From a virus, in the IMG/VR virus record IMGVR_UViG_3300034198_014809, positions 1 to 32,584 of that record: DNA of 32,584 nucleotides; one strand, 5' to 3'. Below, piece after piece: positions 14,982-25,100 of the stretch. Positions within the stretch are counted from its first letter, which is position 1. Every line of letters begins with the position of its first letter. Below the pieces are notes generated by a model. It did not search any database, was not told where the DNA came from, and worked only from the letters and a program-made list of their open reading frames with translations. A program made the translations under genes and the position numbers.

Positions 14982-15362
14982 ATGGAAACATCTGAATTCG
15001 AGATTTACAAAGGAAAAAGCTTTGCTTCTTTGTGCAAAGATATTATAAATAATTCAGAACAAAAGAAAGACCAGTTGGACATATTGATCACTGACCTAAA
15101 GGACATGATCAAAACCGTTAATGACGCTGTTACAATTGTTCCTTTGCTCAAAGAATACTTTGATGTGTCTGTGCGCAATGATGAACAACTAATCAAACTT
15201 GCCGCCATTGTTCAACGTTTGATGGCTGGCAAGGTTGGACCGGACGGTGAAGGAGGCGGTACAACACTAACCGACGAAGAAAAGAAACAACTCATGTCGG
15301 CTATAGAAGAAACCGCAAAGACGATGAAGTCTCCGGAAAAATCAAAAGAAGAACTTAAATAA
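14982..15362 (+). CDS. hypothetical protein, probable baseplate-associated (126 aa)
   Basis: 126 residues, mostly helical: FASLCKDIINNSEQKKDQLDILITDLKDMI, then VPLLKEYFDVSVRNDEQLIKLAAIVQRLM, a Gly-rich hinge (GPDGEGGGTTLT) and a charged tail. No family is confirmed. Its TAA overlaps the start of the hub/spike candidate (TAATG), so the two are probably translated together. It may be a chaperone, adaptor or subunit of the baseplate hub. Confidence 0.65.
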   Translation: METSEFEIYKGKSFASLCKDIINNSEQKKDQLDILITDLKDMIKTVNDAVTIVPLLKEYFDVSVRNDEQLIKLAAIVQRLMAGKVGPDGEGGGTTLTDEEKKQLMSAIEETAKTMKSPEKSKEELK

Positions 15363-16792
15363 TGTCATACACAGAAACAGAACGCAGAAGTGACCTCAAC
15401 ATAAAGCAAGATGACATGCTTGCTTCCAAAAGGTTTGTCATCGAACGCAAACCAGACACAAGTTATTTCTATGAATTGGAAGAAGCGGTAGTACTGGATA
15501 TTATATTGGACGATAAACACCCGGCATTTACAGACGAATTGGATGCCAATGATTTTCCACCGAACATAGATGGCAGTGAACCTGTCTCCGGTACAAGTGA
15601 TTATGGTCAAATTGGTGCAATCAAATTTAGATTTTTGAACAGCGAAAGAGGAAAAGATAAAGAACAACTTGGGTGGGCATATCCAATTGAAAACACCGGA
15701 ATCACAGAATGGCCATTGATGAATGAAATGGTGATTGTTGGCAGATATATGGAAAGTTATTTCTATTCTCGTAAATTGAACTTCAAATCGGTTGTGAATA
15801 GCAACGCAAGTTTTATAACCGAGCGTGTGTCTGGTTGGGTGGATCAAAATACTGATGAATACAACAACGGAGAACCATACACTGGTCCAAAATCAACCAT
15901 GAATTTTGCTGGTGGGGATAATTATACTGGAGTATTGGGAGATTATTTTAAGTTCAATCCAAAGATTCGCAGCTTGAAAAGATATGAAGGAGATACTATA
16001 TTGGAATCAAGATTTGGATCTTCTATACGATTTGGAGCATATGATGACAACAGAAACAATGATTCTGGTATTGAAGGAGAATATGAAGATGGTGGTGGAA
16101 ATCCAAAAATTCTGTTGCGCAATCGACAGGCACCAATAAAAAACCCAGAGGGATTTACCGCAAAGGGATATACCGAAGAAGACATAAATAAAGACGGCTC
16201 GTCTGTTCATATAACTTCCGGCAAGACTATATCAAAGTTTCAACCTACCACAACCAACGCAATAATACGCGGAAATAAACCAGTCAGTTTACCAAAACTG
16301 GACGGTGATCAGATTGTAATAAACAGCGATAGGTTGGTGTTTTCGTCCAAAGCCGATGAAATGTTTTTTTTCTCTAAGAAAAAAATTGGAATGACAAGTG
16401 ACGATGCAATTTCTATATCGTGTGTTGATAGAATGACGCTCACCGCATTGAAGACGGCAACAATAAATTCTCCAAAGATATATTTGGGAGATCATGGAAA
16501 AACATATGAACCAGCTTTGTTAGGAAGAAGTACGGTGGCTTGGATGTATTCAATGTGCGATTGGATGCTGTTGAATGTCAATACACAAATTCAAGTCCTA
16601 ATGGCCCTACAGGCCCACTTGCATTTGACCAAAACCGGCCCAACCCTACTTCCTATATTACCACCCGCTTCAGTATTATGGGCGGAACAATTGCTGTCTC
16701 TACAAGCGTCCCAGATCAGTTTGCTCGCTCTTCGCTCTCAATTGAGTTCGCTCATGAGTGGTAGAGTGTTCGTTGCTGGAGGAGTTGATTAA
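15362..16792 (+). CDS. baseplate hub/spike protein, gp5-like (OB-fold N-domain)
   Basis: 476 residues. Residues about 38-140 (EAVVLDIILDDKHPAF ... IGAIKFRFLN ... WAYPIENTGITEWPLMNEMVIVGRY) fit the N-terminal OB-fold of T4 gp5/VgrG-type spikes. Residues about 310-375 (VINSDRLVFSSKADEMFFFSKKKIGMTSDDAISISC) are short beta repeats as in a spike helix. The C-terminus (LLGRSTVAWMYSMCDWMLLNVNTQIQ) resembles the end of such proteins. No lysozyme domain like that of T4 gp5 is visible. It lies shortly before gp25 and gp6. The assignment rests on overall pattern, so a related hub component is possible. Confidence 0.6.
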   Translation: MSYTETERRSDLNIKQDDMLASKRFVIERKPDTSYFYELEEAVVLDIILDDKHPAFTDELDANDFPPNIDGSEPVSGTSDYGQIGAIKFRFLNSERGKDKEQLGWAYPIENTGITEWPLMNEMVIVGRYMESYFYSRKLNFKSVVNSNASFITERVSGWVDQNTDEYNNGEPYTGPKSTMNFAGGDNYTGVLGDYFKFNPKIRSLKRYEGDTILESRFGSSIRFGAYDDNRNNDSGIEGEYEDGGGNPKILLRNRQAPIKNPEGFTAKGYTEEDINKDGSSVHITSGKTISKFQPTTTNAIIRGNKPVSLPKLDGDQIVINSDRLVFSSKADEMFFFSKKKIGMTSDDAISISCVDRMTLTALKTATINSPKIYLGDHGKTYEPALLGRSTVAWMYSMCDWMLLNVNTQIQVLMALQAHLHLTKTGPTLLPILPPASVLWAEQLLSLQASQISLLALRSQLSSLMSGRVFVAGGVD

Positions 16793-16795
16793 CAT

Positions 16796-17692
16796 ATGCC
16801 AGACATCCCATTATTTTCTTCCCCGAAGGTATCTCTAAGTCCACCAACATCTTTGTCATCGATGACAAATAGCGTGACATCAACAGGTTTATCTATTTTA
16901 AAATCTCCCACAATATCTATCGGAGCGGGTTCTTCTTTATCTTCCATGACATCTGTATCGGGAATTTCCTCAAAAATTATTGGCGCTCCCACAACACTGG
17001 CTGGCGCTGCTGCAACTTTTGGGGTTCCAACAACCATAGGCGGTATATCGTCAGCGTTCGGAGGTCCAACTTCTCTTTCCGGTGCCATCGGATCTACTGG
17101 ATTGGCTACATCGCTTCCGAATTTTGCAGCATCATTGCCGCCGCTTCCAAGTTTGAACTTGCCGAACATGCCAAGCTTTCCCGGTTTGGATAAAGCCGGT
17201 ATTCTTCTTGGTGCCGGTCCAAAGTTTATTGCCGACAAAATTACAAAATATACAACTATAGTGCCGCCATTTGCACCGGGTCTTAAAATAAATATGGCAA
17301 TGATAGGTGGAGCGATTGCAATAATTTCTGCATTGTCTTCCGGAAATCCGGGTGCGATATTAAAGTCGTTGGTTGAAGATCTGGTAGATCAGGCGGTTGG
17401 AGATTTGAAAAACCAAGTTGGTGATGCGGTAAACGGAGCAATGGATCAGACTGGGATATCCAACCTACAGGATCAAATACAAGGAATACAAGGAAACATG
17501 CAAAATGCAGTATCTGATGCAACTGGTGCTGTTCAAGACAATGTTTCTGGTACTGTGTCGGAAAATACTTCTGGTGGAACTGCAAATCTAAATCTATCGG
17601 CAGTGTCAACACCAATAAACAACACACTTTCGGGTGCCACGTCATTCACAAATGATAAAATAAGTGCATTCAGTTTCCCACCATCGGGATAA
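16796..17692 (+). CDS. low-complexity Ser/Gly/Pro-rich structural protein candidate
   Basis: 298 residues with no recognised family. Residues 63-101 hold three tandem 13-residue units of form G-x-P-T-[TS]-[LI]-x-G-x5 (starting GAPTTLAG, GVPTTIGG, GGPTSLSG). A Pro/Leu-rich stretch (about 107-130) follows, then a hydrophobic segment (INMAMIGGAIAIISALSS, about 164-181), then an amphipathic, Gln/Asp/Gly-rich region (QAVGDLKNQVGDAVNGAMDQ onward), and a Ser/Thr-rich tail. It starts 3 nt after the hub/spike gene, so it is probably a virion or membrane-active baseplate component. The hydrophobic segment could insert in a membrane or pack inside the tail. Confidence 0.55.
   Translation: MPDIPLFSSPKVSLSPPTSLSSMTNSVTSTGLSILKSPTISIGAGSSLSSMTSVSGISSKIIGAPTTLAGAAATFGVPTTIGGISSAFGGPTSLSGAIGSTGLATSLPNFAASLPPLPSLNLPNMPSFPGLDKAGILLGAGPKFIADKITKYTTIVPPFAPGLKINMAMIGGAIAIISALSSGNPGAILKSLVEDLVDQAVGDLKNQVGDAVNGAMDQTGISNLQDQIQGIQGNMQNAVSDATGAVQDNVSGTVSENTSGGTANLNLSAVSTPINNTLSGATSFTNDKISAFSFPPSG
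16982..17098 (+). repeat. three tandem 39-bp units (13-residue repeat)
   Basis: Units at 16982-17020, 17021-17059 and 17060-17098 encode the GxPT-type 13-residue repeats of the low-complexity protein. They agree at the protein level more than in DNA, so this is an old or selected repeat rather than a recent duplication. Confidence 0.6.
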
Positions 17693-17709
17693 TTATTAAA
17701 AATACATTA

Positions 17710-17717
17710 TATTTATA
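17710..17717 (+). promoter_or_regulatory. TATTTATA box
   Basis: Located in the 40-nt gap, 15 nt before the ATG at 17733, with AAGGAA (17719-17724) between box and start as a likely ribosome site. This layout (box, SD, start) is the clearest of the set. Confidence 0.45.
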
Positions 17718-17732
17718 TAAGGAATCATATAT

Positions 17733-18182
17733 ATGAACAAGAAGGAACTAGTAGAAATTATAAGAACGGTTGTACGAGAAGAGATTAATAATGCTCTTCC
17801 TCAATATCTCATGGAAGTGTTGGCCGAAAGAATTACGGCTCAACCAGTAATTACAGAAGAAAAAGAACCAGTTCAGGTCTCCACGCCAAGAAAGAAGCCT
17901 TCGGTTGCTTTTGATGCACCAGTTAAAAAAGCGCCGGTACAAGCACCAAGAACCTTTTCTTCGAACCCAATATTCAACCAAGTATTGAACGAGACCGTTG
18001 GAGGAATTCCGGACGAAAATTCCGTGTCTGTTCCTTCAGCCATAGACACCATCAAAAATCTACCAAGAGAAGTGTTGGCCGAAAACAAGGATGTTGCTGC
18101 TGTGGCAAACGCCATGACCAGAGACTATTCCAAGTTGATGAAGGCGATTGACGCCAAAGCAAAGTCCAGCAGACCGGCATAA
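17733..18182 (+). CDS. hypothetical helical protein with Pro-rich linker (149 aa)
   Basis: 149 residues. An N-terminal helix (MNKKELVEIIRTVVREEINN) has heptad character and may oligomerise. A Lys/Pro/Val linker (about 40-75, with KKPSVAFDAPVKKAPVQAPR) follows, then a helical C-terminal part (VAAVANAMTRDYSKLMKAID). It ends 2 nt before gp25. I do not recognise a family; its place in the baseplate block suggests a minor structural or assembly protein. Confidence 0.65.
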   Translation: MNKKELVEIIRTVVREEINNALPQYLMEVLAERITAQPVITEEKEPVQVSTPRKKPSVAFDAPVKKAPVQAPRTFSSNPIFNQVLNETVGGIPDENSVSVPSAIDTIKNLPREVLAENKDVAAVANAMTRDYSKLMKAIDAKAKSSRPA

Positions 18183-18184
18183 AG

Positions 18185-18589
18185 ATGGCAATAGCAACAC
18201 AGACTTATGGTATAGTTCTTCCCATCACGCATGGGCCACAGGGTTATTTTAACCAAAGTTACAGTGCCATCGAGCAAGTAAGGTCAAACTTACACTTGTT
18301 GCTAAAAACAAAAAAGGGAGAACGCCGAATGAATCCAGATTTTGGTTCTGGGCTGTGGAATGTATTGTTTGAGAACATGGCAGATGATATGACTCCGATC
18401 ATTGATAGCACGATTCGCAGAGACATTGCCAAATGGATGAGTTATGTGAATGTGCAGTCCGTATCAGTGGTAAACAACAAGGATAATAATTATAATCGTT
18501 TGGATGTTTCGGTTGTATTTACCGTTCCTTCAATTGGAGTTTTTGACCAACAAACCTTGCAAGTGGGCATGAACACAAATAATATATGA
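18185..18589 (+). CDS. 25: baseplate wedge subunit gp25-like (GPW/gp25 family)
   Basis: 134 residues, matching the size of T4 gp25 (132). The GPW_gp25 features are clear: an N-terminal arm, EQVRSNLHLLLKTKKGERRMNPDFGSGLWNVLFE (the conserved 'ERxxxPDFG' core) and TIRRDIAKWMSYVNVQSVSV. gp25 forms the core of the wedge around the hub and is conserved across phage tails and type VI secretion (TssE). The stop overlaps the gp6 start by ATGA. Confidence 0.9.
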   Translation: MAIATQTYGIVLPITHGPQGYFNQSYSAIEQVRSNLHLLLKTKKGERRMNPDFGSGLWNVLFENMADDMTPIIDSTIRRDIAKWMSYVNVQSVSVVNNKDNNYNRLDVSVVFTVPSIGVFDQQTLQVGMNTNNI

Positions 18590-20541
18590 TTTTAGACACA
18601 CCAAAATCCTTTCAACCGGGAAAAAGAGATGTTAAGTATCTCAGCAAGGACTTCTCGCAATTGAAGCAGTCTTTGATTGATTTTTCTAAAACATACTATC
18701 CAAACACATACAAAGATTTTAGCGATGCATCTCCTGGAATGATGTATATTGAAATGGCTGCTTATGTTGGTGATGTATTATCATACTATATAGACTATCA
18801 GTTCAAAGAATCAATGTTGGTAAATTCAGAAGAACGTCAGAATATTATTGATTCTGCTCGTTCGTTGAGTTACAAGTCAAAACCAACCGCACCAAGCGTC
18901 ACCAGTTTTGATGTATATCAATTGGTGCCATCAAAAATTTCAGAAGACGGTAGCATTGTTCCTGATATGAGTTATGCTCAAATCATAAAACCTGGTATGT
19001 CTGCCACCAGCGATTCCGGTGTTTCATTTTTGACCAGTGTACCAGTTGATTTTACCGTGGATACCAAGAACGATCCGTTGGAAGTTTCTGTGTATCAACG
19101 CAACGCCGCTGGACAGCCAGAATTTTATGTATTAAAAAAGACCGCCGAAGCATTTTCTGGTCAGTTGATAAGCAAAACTGTGAGCATATCAGCGCCATCT
19201 CCATTTTATAAAATATATCTTTCTGAAACAAACGTCATTGAAGTTTTTGATGTATATGATTCTGACGGAAATCGTTGGCATGAAACAGATTATCTCGCAC
19301 AAGATTTGGTACCAATTGAAAGCGAAAATATATACAAAAACGACATGTCACTTTCTGCATACAGAGACACCGTTCCTTTCTTGTTGAAATATTTGAGAAC
19401 ATCCAAACGTTTTGTTACTGGTGTGCAAGCTGACAATACAACATTTTTGGAGTTTGGTTCTGGTACAAATGTTTCCGACGACGAAATTATTATACCAAAT
19501 GTATATACTGTTGGAAAACCAAACACATTCAGAAATGAGAGCATAAACTATGATCCCGCAAACTTTTTGTCGTCTCGGGCATTTGGACAAGCTCCAAGCA
19601 ACACAACATTAACAATTCGCTATATCACCGGAGGTGGTTTGGAGAGCAATGTAAATGCTAATACTATCAAGAATATTACCAACGTAGAATTCTTTGGAGA
19701 TATTACAGAATTGCCGGTGTTTGATCAAGGATTGACCAATTTGGTTAGACGTTCTGTAAAGGTAAATAATCCAGTTCCTGCTTCTGGAGGTCGTGGTTCA
19801 GAAACCAATGATGAAATTCGCAACAATGCATTATCAAGTTTTTCTGCGCAAGGTCGCGCAGTTACTCAAAAAGATTATGTTGTAAGAACATATTCAATGC
19901 CTTCAAAGTTTGGTTCAATTGCCAAAGCATATGCTGTAGCAGATACCAATTTGGATTCTCCAAATATACAGGCATTACCGAATCAACTTTCTACAAGTTC
20001 TCTTGCGCCGCAAAACACTAACACAAAGAATATTGGAAACAACAATCAGTTCGCCATCAACTTATATCTACTCGGCTATGATACAAACCAACGCTTGATT
20101 GTTACCAACGAAGCTATTCGCCAAAATCTCAAGAACTATCTAAATCAATATCGTATGTTAACAGACAGTGTTAATCTACTCGATGGATATATAATAAATA
20201 TTGCAGTAGACTTTACAATTATTGCATACAAGAATTATAATAAGCGTGAAGTGTTGGCAAATTGCTTAACATTGGTTCAACAATTCTTTGATATCAACAA
20301 TATTCAATTCTGTCAGCCGATCAACTTGAGTCGTCTTGAACTGGAAATTGCCAAGATTGATGGTGTACAATCTGTTTCTTTGTTGAAAATTAAGAATTTG
20401 ACATTGCGTGATGGTGATTATTCTCCATACGAATATGACATCAGCAAGGCTACGGTAGACAAGGTGGTATATCCATCCATTGATCCGTCAATATTTGAAG
20501 TAAGATTTCCTACAAAAGACATTGTTGGCAGAGTGGCATAA
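18586..20541 (+). CDS. 6: baseplate wedge subunit gp6-like
   Basis: 651 residues, close to T4 gp6 (660). The N-terminus (RDVKYLSKDFSQLKQSLIDF, TYYPNTYKDFSDASPGMMYIEMAAYVGDVLSYYID) is the hallmark gp6/gpJ-like wedge start. RGSETNDEIRNNALSSFSAQGRAVTQKDYVVRTYSMP in the centre is the conserved gpJ-type segment. gp6 dimers link neighbouring wedges into a ring around the hub, with gp25 as partner. The C-terminal 180 residues are alpha/beta with VQSVSLLKIKNL. Confidence 0.9.
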   Translation: MILDTPKSFQPGKRDVKYLSKDFSQLKQSLIDFSKTYYPNTYKDFSDASPGMMYIEMAAYVGDVLSYYIDYQFKESMLVNSEERQNIIDSARSLSYKSKPTAPSVTSFDVYQLVPSKISEDGSIVPDMSYAQIIKPGMSATSDSGVSFLTSVPVDFTVDTKNDPLEVSVYQRNAAGQPEFYVLKKTAEAFSGQLISKTVSISAPSPFYKIYLSETNVIEVFDVYDSDGNRWHETDYLAQDLVPIESENIYKNDMSLSAYRDTVPFLLKYLRTSKRFVTGVQADNTTFLEFGSGTNVSDDEIIIPNVYTVGKPNTFRNESINYDPANFLSSRAFGQAPSNTTLTIRYITGGGLESNVNANTIKNITNVEFFGDITELPVFDQGLTNLVRRSVKVNNPVPASGGRGSETNDEIRNNALSSFSAQGRAVTQKDYVVRTYSMPSKFGSIAKAYAVADTNLDSPNIQALPNQLSTSSLAPQNTNTKNIGNNNQFAINLYLLGYDTNQRLIVTNEAIRQNLKNYLNQYRMLTDSVNLLDGYIINIAVDFTIIAYKNYNKREVLANCLTLVQQFFDINNIQFCQPINLSRLELEIAKIDGVQSVSLLKIKNLTLRDGDYSPYEYDISKATVDKVVYPSIDPSIFEVRFPTKDIVGRVA

Positions 20542-20571
20542 ATATAGGCTCAATTTATTGGTTGGGGCGTA

Positions 20572-20579
20572 TATTTATA
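20572..20579 (+). promoter_or_regulatory. TATTTATA box
   Basis: In the 56-nt gap after gp6, 18 nt before the next ATG. No strong Shine-Dalgarno follows (TAAAGAA only). Confidence 0.4.
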
Positions 20580-20597
20580 ATGTAAAGAATATAGCAT

Positions 20598-21944
20598 ATG
20601 CATTACTTTTTATATCCAACCAAAGACACCACCATTAGCAACGATCCGTCGTATATGTTCAAGAACATGGGGTTGGATGAAATTCTTGAAGTGGAAAAAA
20701 TAATTTCTACGAACAGTTGTTCAAGCACATCTACGTATCCTGTACTGATTACTTATACCAGTTCTAGTATAGAACTTTTAAGCGGATCGATGGCGTCTTC
20801 TTATGACTCAGGATCAACTGACCCAAGCGTGGTGTCCAGTTCGTATAGACTTGTTTCGGGTGAAATTACAGCAGGATCTGTTTTATCAAGGGCGTTATTA
20901 AATTTTGATTTGACCGAAGTATCAAAATCTATTGCATCAAACGATATATACAGACCAGTAAATCCAAAGTTTTATCTAAACTTGAAGGTGTGCGAATCCA
21001 ATGAAATTCCGGTCAAATATACTCTGGCGGCATATCCGGTGTCACAATCATGGGAGATGGGGACTGGTTACAAACATGATGGTCAAATCCATCCGGATGG
21101 AGCAAATTGGAAGTTTTCCGATGGATATTCCAAACCTTGGTACACAGGTTCTTTGATCGATTGTTCTGGTGGAGGTGTGTGGTGGCTTGAAAGTGGATCA
21201 ATTGGATATGGTACTGGATATGCCGATGCCCCTTATGTAACCGGTTCCACCTATTATGAAGATTGTCCAACATCTCCATATGTTCCACCGGTTCCCGGTC
21301 CTATCCCGCATGTAACAGGTTCATACACTTGTTATCAAAATTTTGATTATCAAACTTCCGATGTCAGAATGGATGTCACCACCATTGTAAATGCGTGGTT
21401 GACTGGCGATATCCAGAACAATGGTTTGATATTGATGCACAGCGATGAGTCCAGTTCAATAGATTATGGCAAGTTGCGTTTCTTCTCAAAAGAAACCAAC
21501 ACAATATATTCTCCATACATTGACATAGCATGGGAAGATGCGACGATTAGCACCGGCAGCGCCGACCCAATTCAAATTAGAGATGCTGTTGTTAACATGA
21601 AAAATATGGCAAAAGAATATAAGTTCGGATCTATACTGAGAATGGACGTTTCTTCCAGAAAACGTTATCCCGTCAAGACATTCACCAATAAATCGTCCGA
21701 TTATTTGACACCATATTATCTACCGTCTTCAAGTTATTATCAGATAAAAGATGCCGAGAGTGAAGACGCTGTTATTCCATACGATACATTCACTCGTCTG
21801 AGCTTTGATGGAGGCGGAAACTACTTCATGTTGGACACAACCGGTCTTCCACAAGAAAGATATTTCAAAGTAGAAATTCGTACAGAGCAAAGTGGGTCCG
21901 TGTTGACATTTCCAATTCCTACAGCTTTCAAAATTTCTAGATGA
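20598..21944 (+). CDS. virion structural protein with DNRLRE/CBM96-like domain
   Basis: 448 residues. The start (HYFLYPTKDTTISNDPSYMF) and later SRALLNFDLTEV, VTTIVNAWLTGDIQNNGLILMH and TIYSPYIDIAWE match the DNRLRE/CBM96-type beta-sandwich pattern seen in bacterial surface and phage proteins. An aromatic/Gly/Pro insert (about residues 195-250, including YVPPVPGPIPHVTGSY) interrupts it and may be an exposed loop. It lies between gp6 and the gp7-like protein, so it is probably a wedge or fibre-attachment subunit. The stop overlaps the next ORF by ATGA. Confidence 0.6.
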   Translation: MHYFLYPTKDTTISNDPSYMFKNMGLDEILEVEKIISTNSCSSTSTYPVLITYTSSSIELLSGSMASSYDSGSTDPSVVSSSYRLVSGEITAGSVLSRALLNFDLTEVSKSIASNDIYRPVNPKFYLNLKVCESNEIPVKYTLAAYPVSQSWEMGTGYKHDGQIHPDGANWKFSDGYSKPWYTGSLIDCSGGGVWWLESGSIGYGTGYADAPYVTGSTYYEDCPTSPYVPPVPGPIPHVTGSYTCYQNFDYQTSDVRMDVTTIVNAWLTGDIQNNGLILMHSDESSSIDYGKLRFFSKETNTIYSPYIDIAWEDATISTGSADPIQIRDAVVNMKNMAKEYKFGSILRMDVSSRKRYPVKTFTNKSSDYLTPYYLPSSSYYQIKDAESEDAVIPYDTFTRLSFDGGGNYFMLDTTGLPQERYFKVEIRTEQSGSVLTFPIPTAFKISR

Positions 21945-22162
21945 ACGCAAACCCAAATCTAACAGGATACAATCAAGATGACGTACAGAAGCTATATCAA
22001 AGCGGATACATCGCCCCAAATATAGATTCGTATGGTAATTTGATTATTCAAAATGTTGGTGGTCAGTTGTATTCATCATCAATAATGATTCCTCTACAGA
22101 ATGTGGTGTATGACCCAATCAAAGTAGAAACAAAATATGATGTTACATTCAAAGAACTATGA
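21941..22162 (+). CDS. small baseplate-block protein (73 aa)
   Basis: 73 residues with ATGA overlaps on both sides, so it is translated with its large neighbours. It begins MNANPNLTGYNQDDVQKLYQ and has a beta-rich second half (NLIIQNVGGQLYSSSIMIPL). No family is recognised. A small subunit bridging the DNRLRE-like and gp7-like proteins is plausible, but only from position. Confidence 0.65.
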   Translation: MNANPNLTGYNQDDVQKLYQSGYIAPNIDSYGNLIIQNVGGQLYSSSIMIPLQNVVYDPIKVETKYDVTFKEL

Positions 22163-25100
22163 AACTTACAGATATAAAATATAGAACCCAATCCACATCT
22201 TCTTTGAATGTTGGCTCTACTTTTTCCGAAAAAGATTTGAAGTTTTATACCGAGAATCAAACTTATGTTAATTTTCCGTTTGGTGAATCTGATAAGGATA
22301 TAATAAATATTTCGGTATTCAATTTTGATGAGTCTCAAGTGACTGCATCCGTGGTTGTGTCGTCTGGATCATATACACAAAATACTCAGTCATATTATGA
22401 TGTAACCAACAAATATGTTACTTATTCATACGAAAATTTTAATAGCACGTTTCCTCTTATAGCATCAACACCGGATTCAACAAATACATCGGGGTCCGTT
22501 TCAACAAGTTCTCTTTTCTTGGATGTATCCAAGGAGTTGAACAAGGTGGGAATACTCGATGGAAATTACAAGATTTCTATAGAATTGTTGAGAAATTTGG
22601 TTGGAACAGAATATGGTTCAGATGAAAAGTTGATAATAGACACAATCTCCACATCAAGAACCGAAATAGCAATAATTCCAAAGACACTAAAGGGAATACA
22701 ATCCAACACCGTTGATGAATTTAATATATTTTCAAATTATCAATTTCAGATAAAAGAAATTGCAAATACTCTTACAGATTCTATTTCGTCTCCTCCTATA
22801 TATAATTTGTATTATGCTGCCAAAGATAGATATAAAAATGCGGCTGACAGTTTTAAGTATAATTACGGACTAAATACCAGAGAATCTGAATCTGGCAATG
22901 ACATTGATGCTATAAATCTTCTCACCGACATGTTCTATGGTGTCAAGAAAGGAAATATACGCAATAGCGGCGAAATCTCAACCAATGACATTCTGGGGAT
23001 ATATGATCAATTCAAAAACTGGCTATATCAGAATTATGAATCCGGTGCCAATTTTCAGGATGTCCGAGACTATTATTATAGCATATTCAGATTTGTAGTT
23101 GATCAAGAACTCAACAGAATAACCAACAGGAAGCCAGATGATTATAACTCCATACTAGAATTTCTTGGATATATCTATTATAATCTCATTTTCTATCCAG
23201 AGATTTATGTTATAGAGGTAAAGCACAACATATATTTGTCCGGATATTTCAAAAATTATGTAAATTTCGGTAGAGATAAAAAATATTCTATCCTCAACAA
23301 GAAGGTGTTTCCATCCGCCGATCCAAGATTTTACGATAAGTTGATATTAAAATTGAGCGATCCTCTGCCAGCTTCAATATCAATTGGAGATGATCTCTGG
23401 ATCACAAACAATTTTGGATTTCTCCCGATAGTTCAGAATTTATATTATTTCACAAAACCAAATATACAAACGATTCCTCTGAAGGGTCCGAATTTTTTGG
23501 TCAGGATTGAAAGTCAAGGCAATGCTACAGAAGCGTTATCAATGGAGCAATTGATAAATCAAACTGGCAGTGCATATAACGAAATAGTTTCAAAGATAAG
23601 TGTTCCATTTGACACCATTGTTGATAATACAAATTACAGAAATTTTAAAAACTTTGTAAATTTCTCATCAGCAACTTTAAGAATTTCTGCATTTGATACC
23701 AAAAAGTCGCAAATTGAAAAATTTCAAGGCGACATAGAATATTTTACAAACAAACTTGATAGCAATCCAGATGACCAGTTTTATATAAAAGAGCGCACAG
23801 ACGCAAATACAGAAATAGACAACATTGAAACTTCAATGGATGGATATGAAAAATTCTTGTATAAAAATCCGGCATGGTATACGGAACATATTGGTTCTTC
23901 ATCGTTGTATGATCGCAACAATGGAAATTCTTTGATTAACAATCTTCCACAATTCATGGTGGAAGAATCCGATTCCAATGTTGATTATATCAAGTTTGTT
24001 GGCATGATTGGTCACTTCTTTGATAATCTGTCATTGACCATCAAACAGATCACAGAGAAAAATAATTATTCCAGCAGTCCAAGTTATGGTATTTCGGTAG
24101 ACATTGTTGAAGACATGTTGGCATCCTTGGGTTGGGAAGCGGAGATTTCCAAGGAGAATCTTCCACTGCTACTTTCATCCTTCTCGAAGAGTGATTTTGA
24201 CACTACCAGCGAGTTATATCAACTGAGCAGAGATTTATCTGAAGAACAACGCAATCAAATCATCTGGAAGCGCATTCTTAACACTCTGCCTTATATCTAC
24301 AAAACCAAAGGCACAGAAGCATCGTTGTCATCACTGTTGAGTTGTTTTGGCATACCAAAGAACATTATAAAAATAAAAGAGTATGGTGGAATTCACAATG
24401 TACATAATCTACAGGACACTTCGGAGTATGTGATTGATGAAGTAAAATATGAACCATATTTCAGCGGAAGTGCAGAATATTTTAAGGTAAACTGGACAGG
24501 AAGTGCGCAAACATTGGAATTCAATTTCGCGTTTGATCCAAATAGCACCAGTGACGAAGGACATGTATTCAGATTGGCAGAATGTCCTGGTAGTTGGTTG
24601 GTTGGAGTATACCGAGACAAGGGATTGGATTGGGGAAAAATGTTTTTCAGTTTGGATAATGGATCTGGCAGTGTCAAGACGGTCATGACCAACAAGGCAC
24701 CGGTGTTTGATGGCAACACCTATCACGCCATGATTCGTCGCAACGACGCATCCCAAGAGTTTTCTGTCTACAATTTCACTCCATCTCAAATTGATCAATA
24801 CCCAATCAAATATGATGTGTATCTGCAACGTGCAGAAGATTCCAGAATCACATTCTTTGCAACGGCAAGTCAATATTTGAGTGGCAGTTATAACACACAA
24901 TTCCGTTCTGGTTCGCACGTGTACATTGGCAATTATAACCAAAACACATCTTCTTTGAATGTTGACCCAGAAGCATTCTTCGGAAACATCGATGAAATTA
25001 AGATTTGGCAATCTCCTGTAAGAGATTCTATCTTCAAAAATCACACACTGCATCAGAATGCATATGATTTGAATTCTCCTGTGAATATGGTTTCTGACAA

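Noticed and set aside
16540-16764. 74-residue ORF in another + frame within the hub/spike gene
   Set aside because: Fully inside a well-supported coding region, with no start signal and no motif.
16789-17238. 149-residue Pro/Gly-rich ORF on the - strand
   Set aside because: Mirror of the low-complexity + strand gene; its composition arises from the repeat, and no - strand genes are otherwise present.
24409-25053. 214-residue ORF on the - strand
   Set aside because: It is antisense to the LamG-like region of the giant wedge protein, with no recognisable motif and no gene-like context on that strand.
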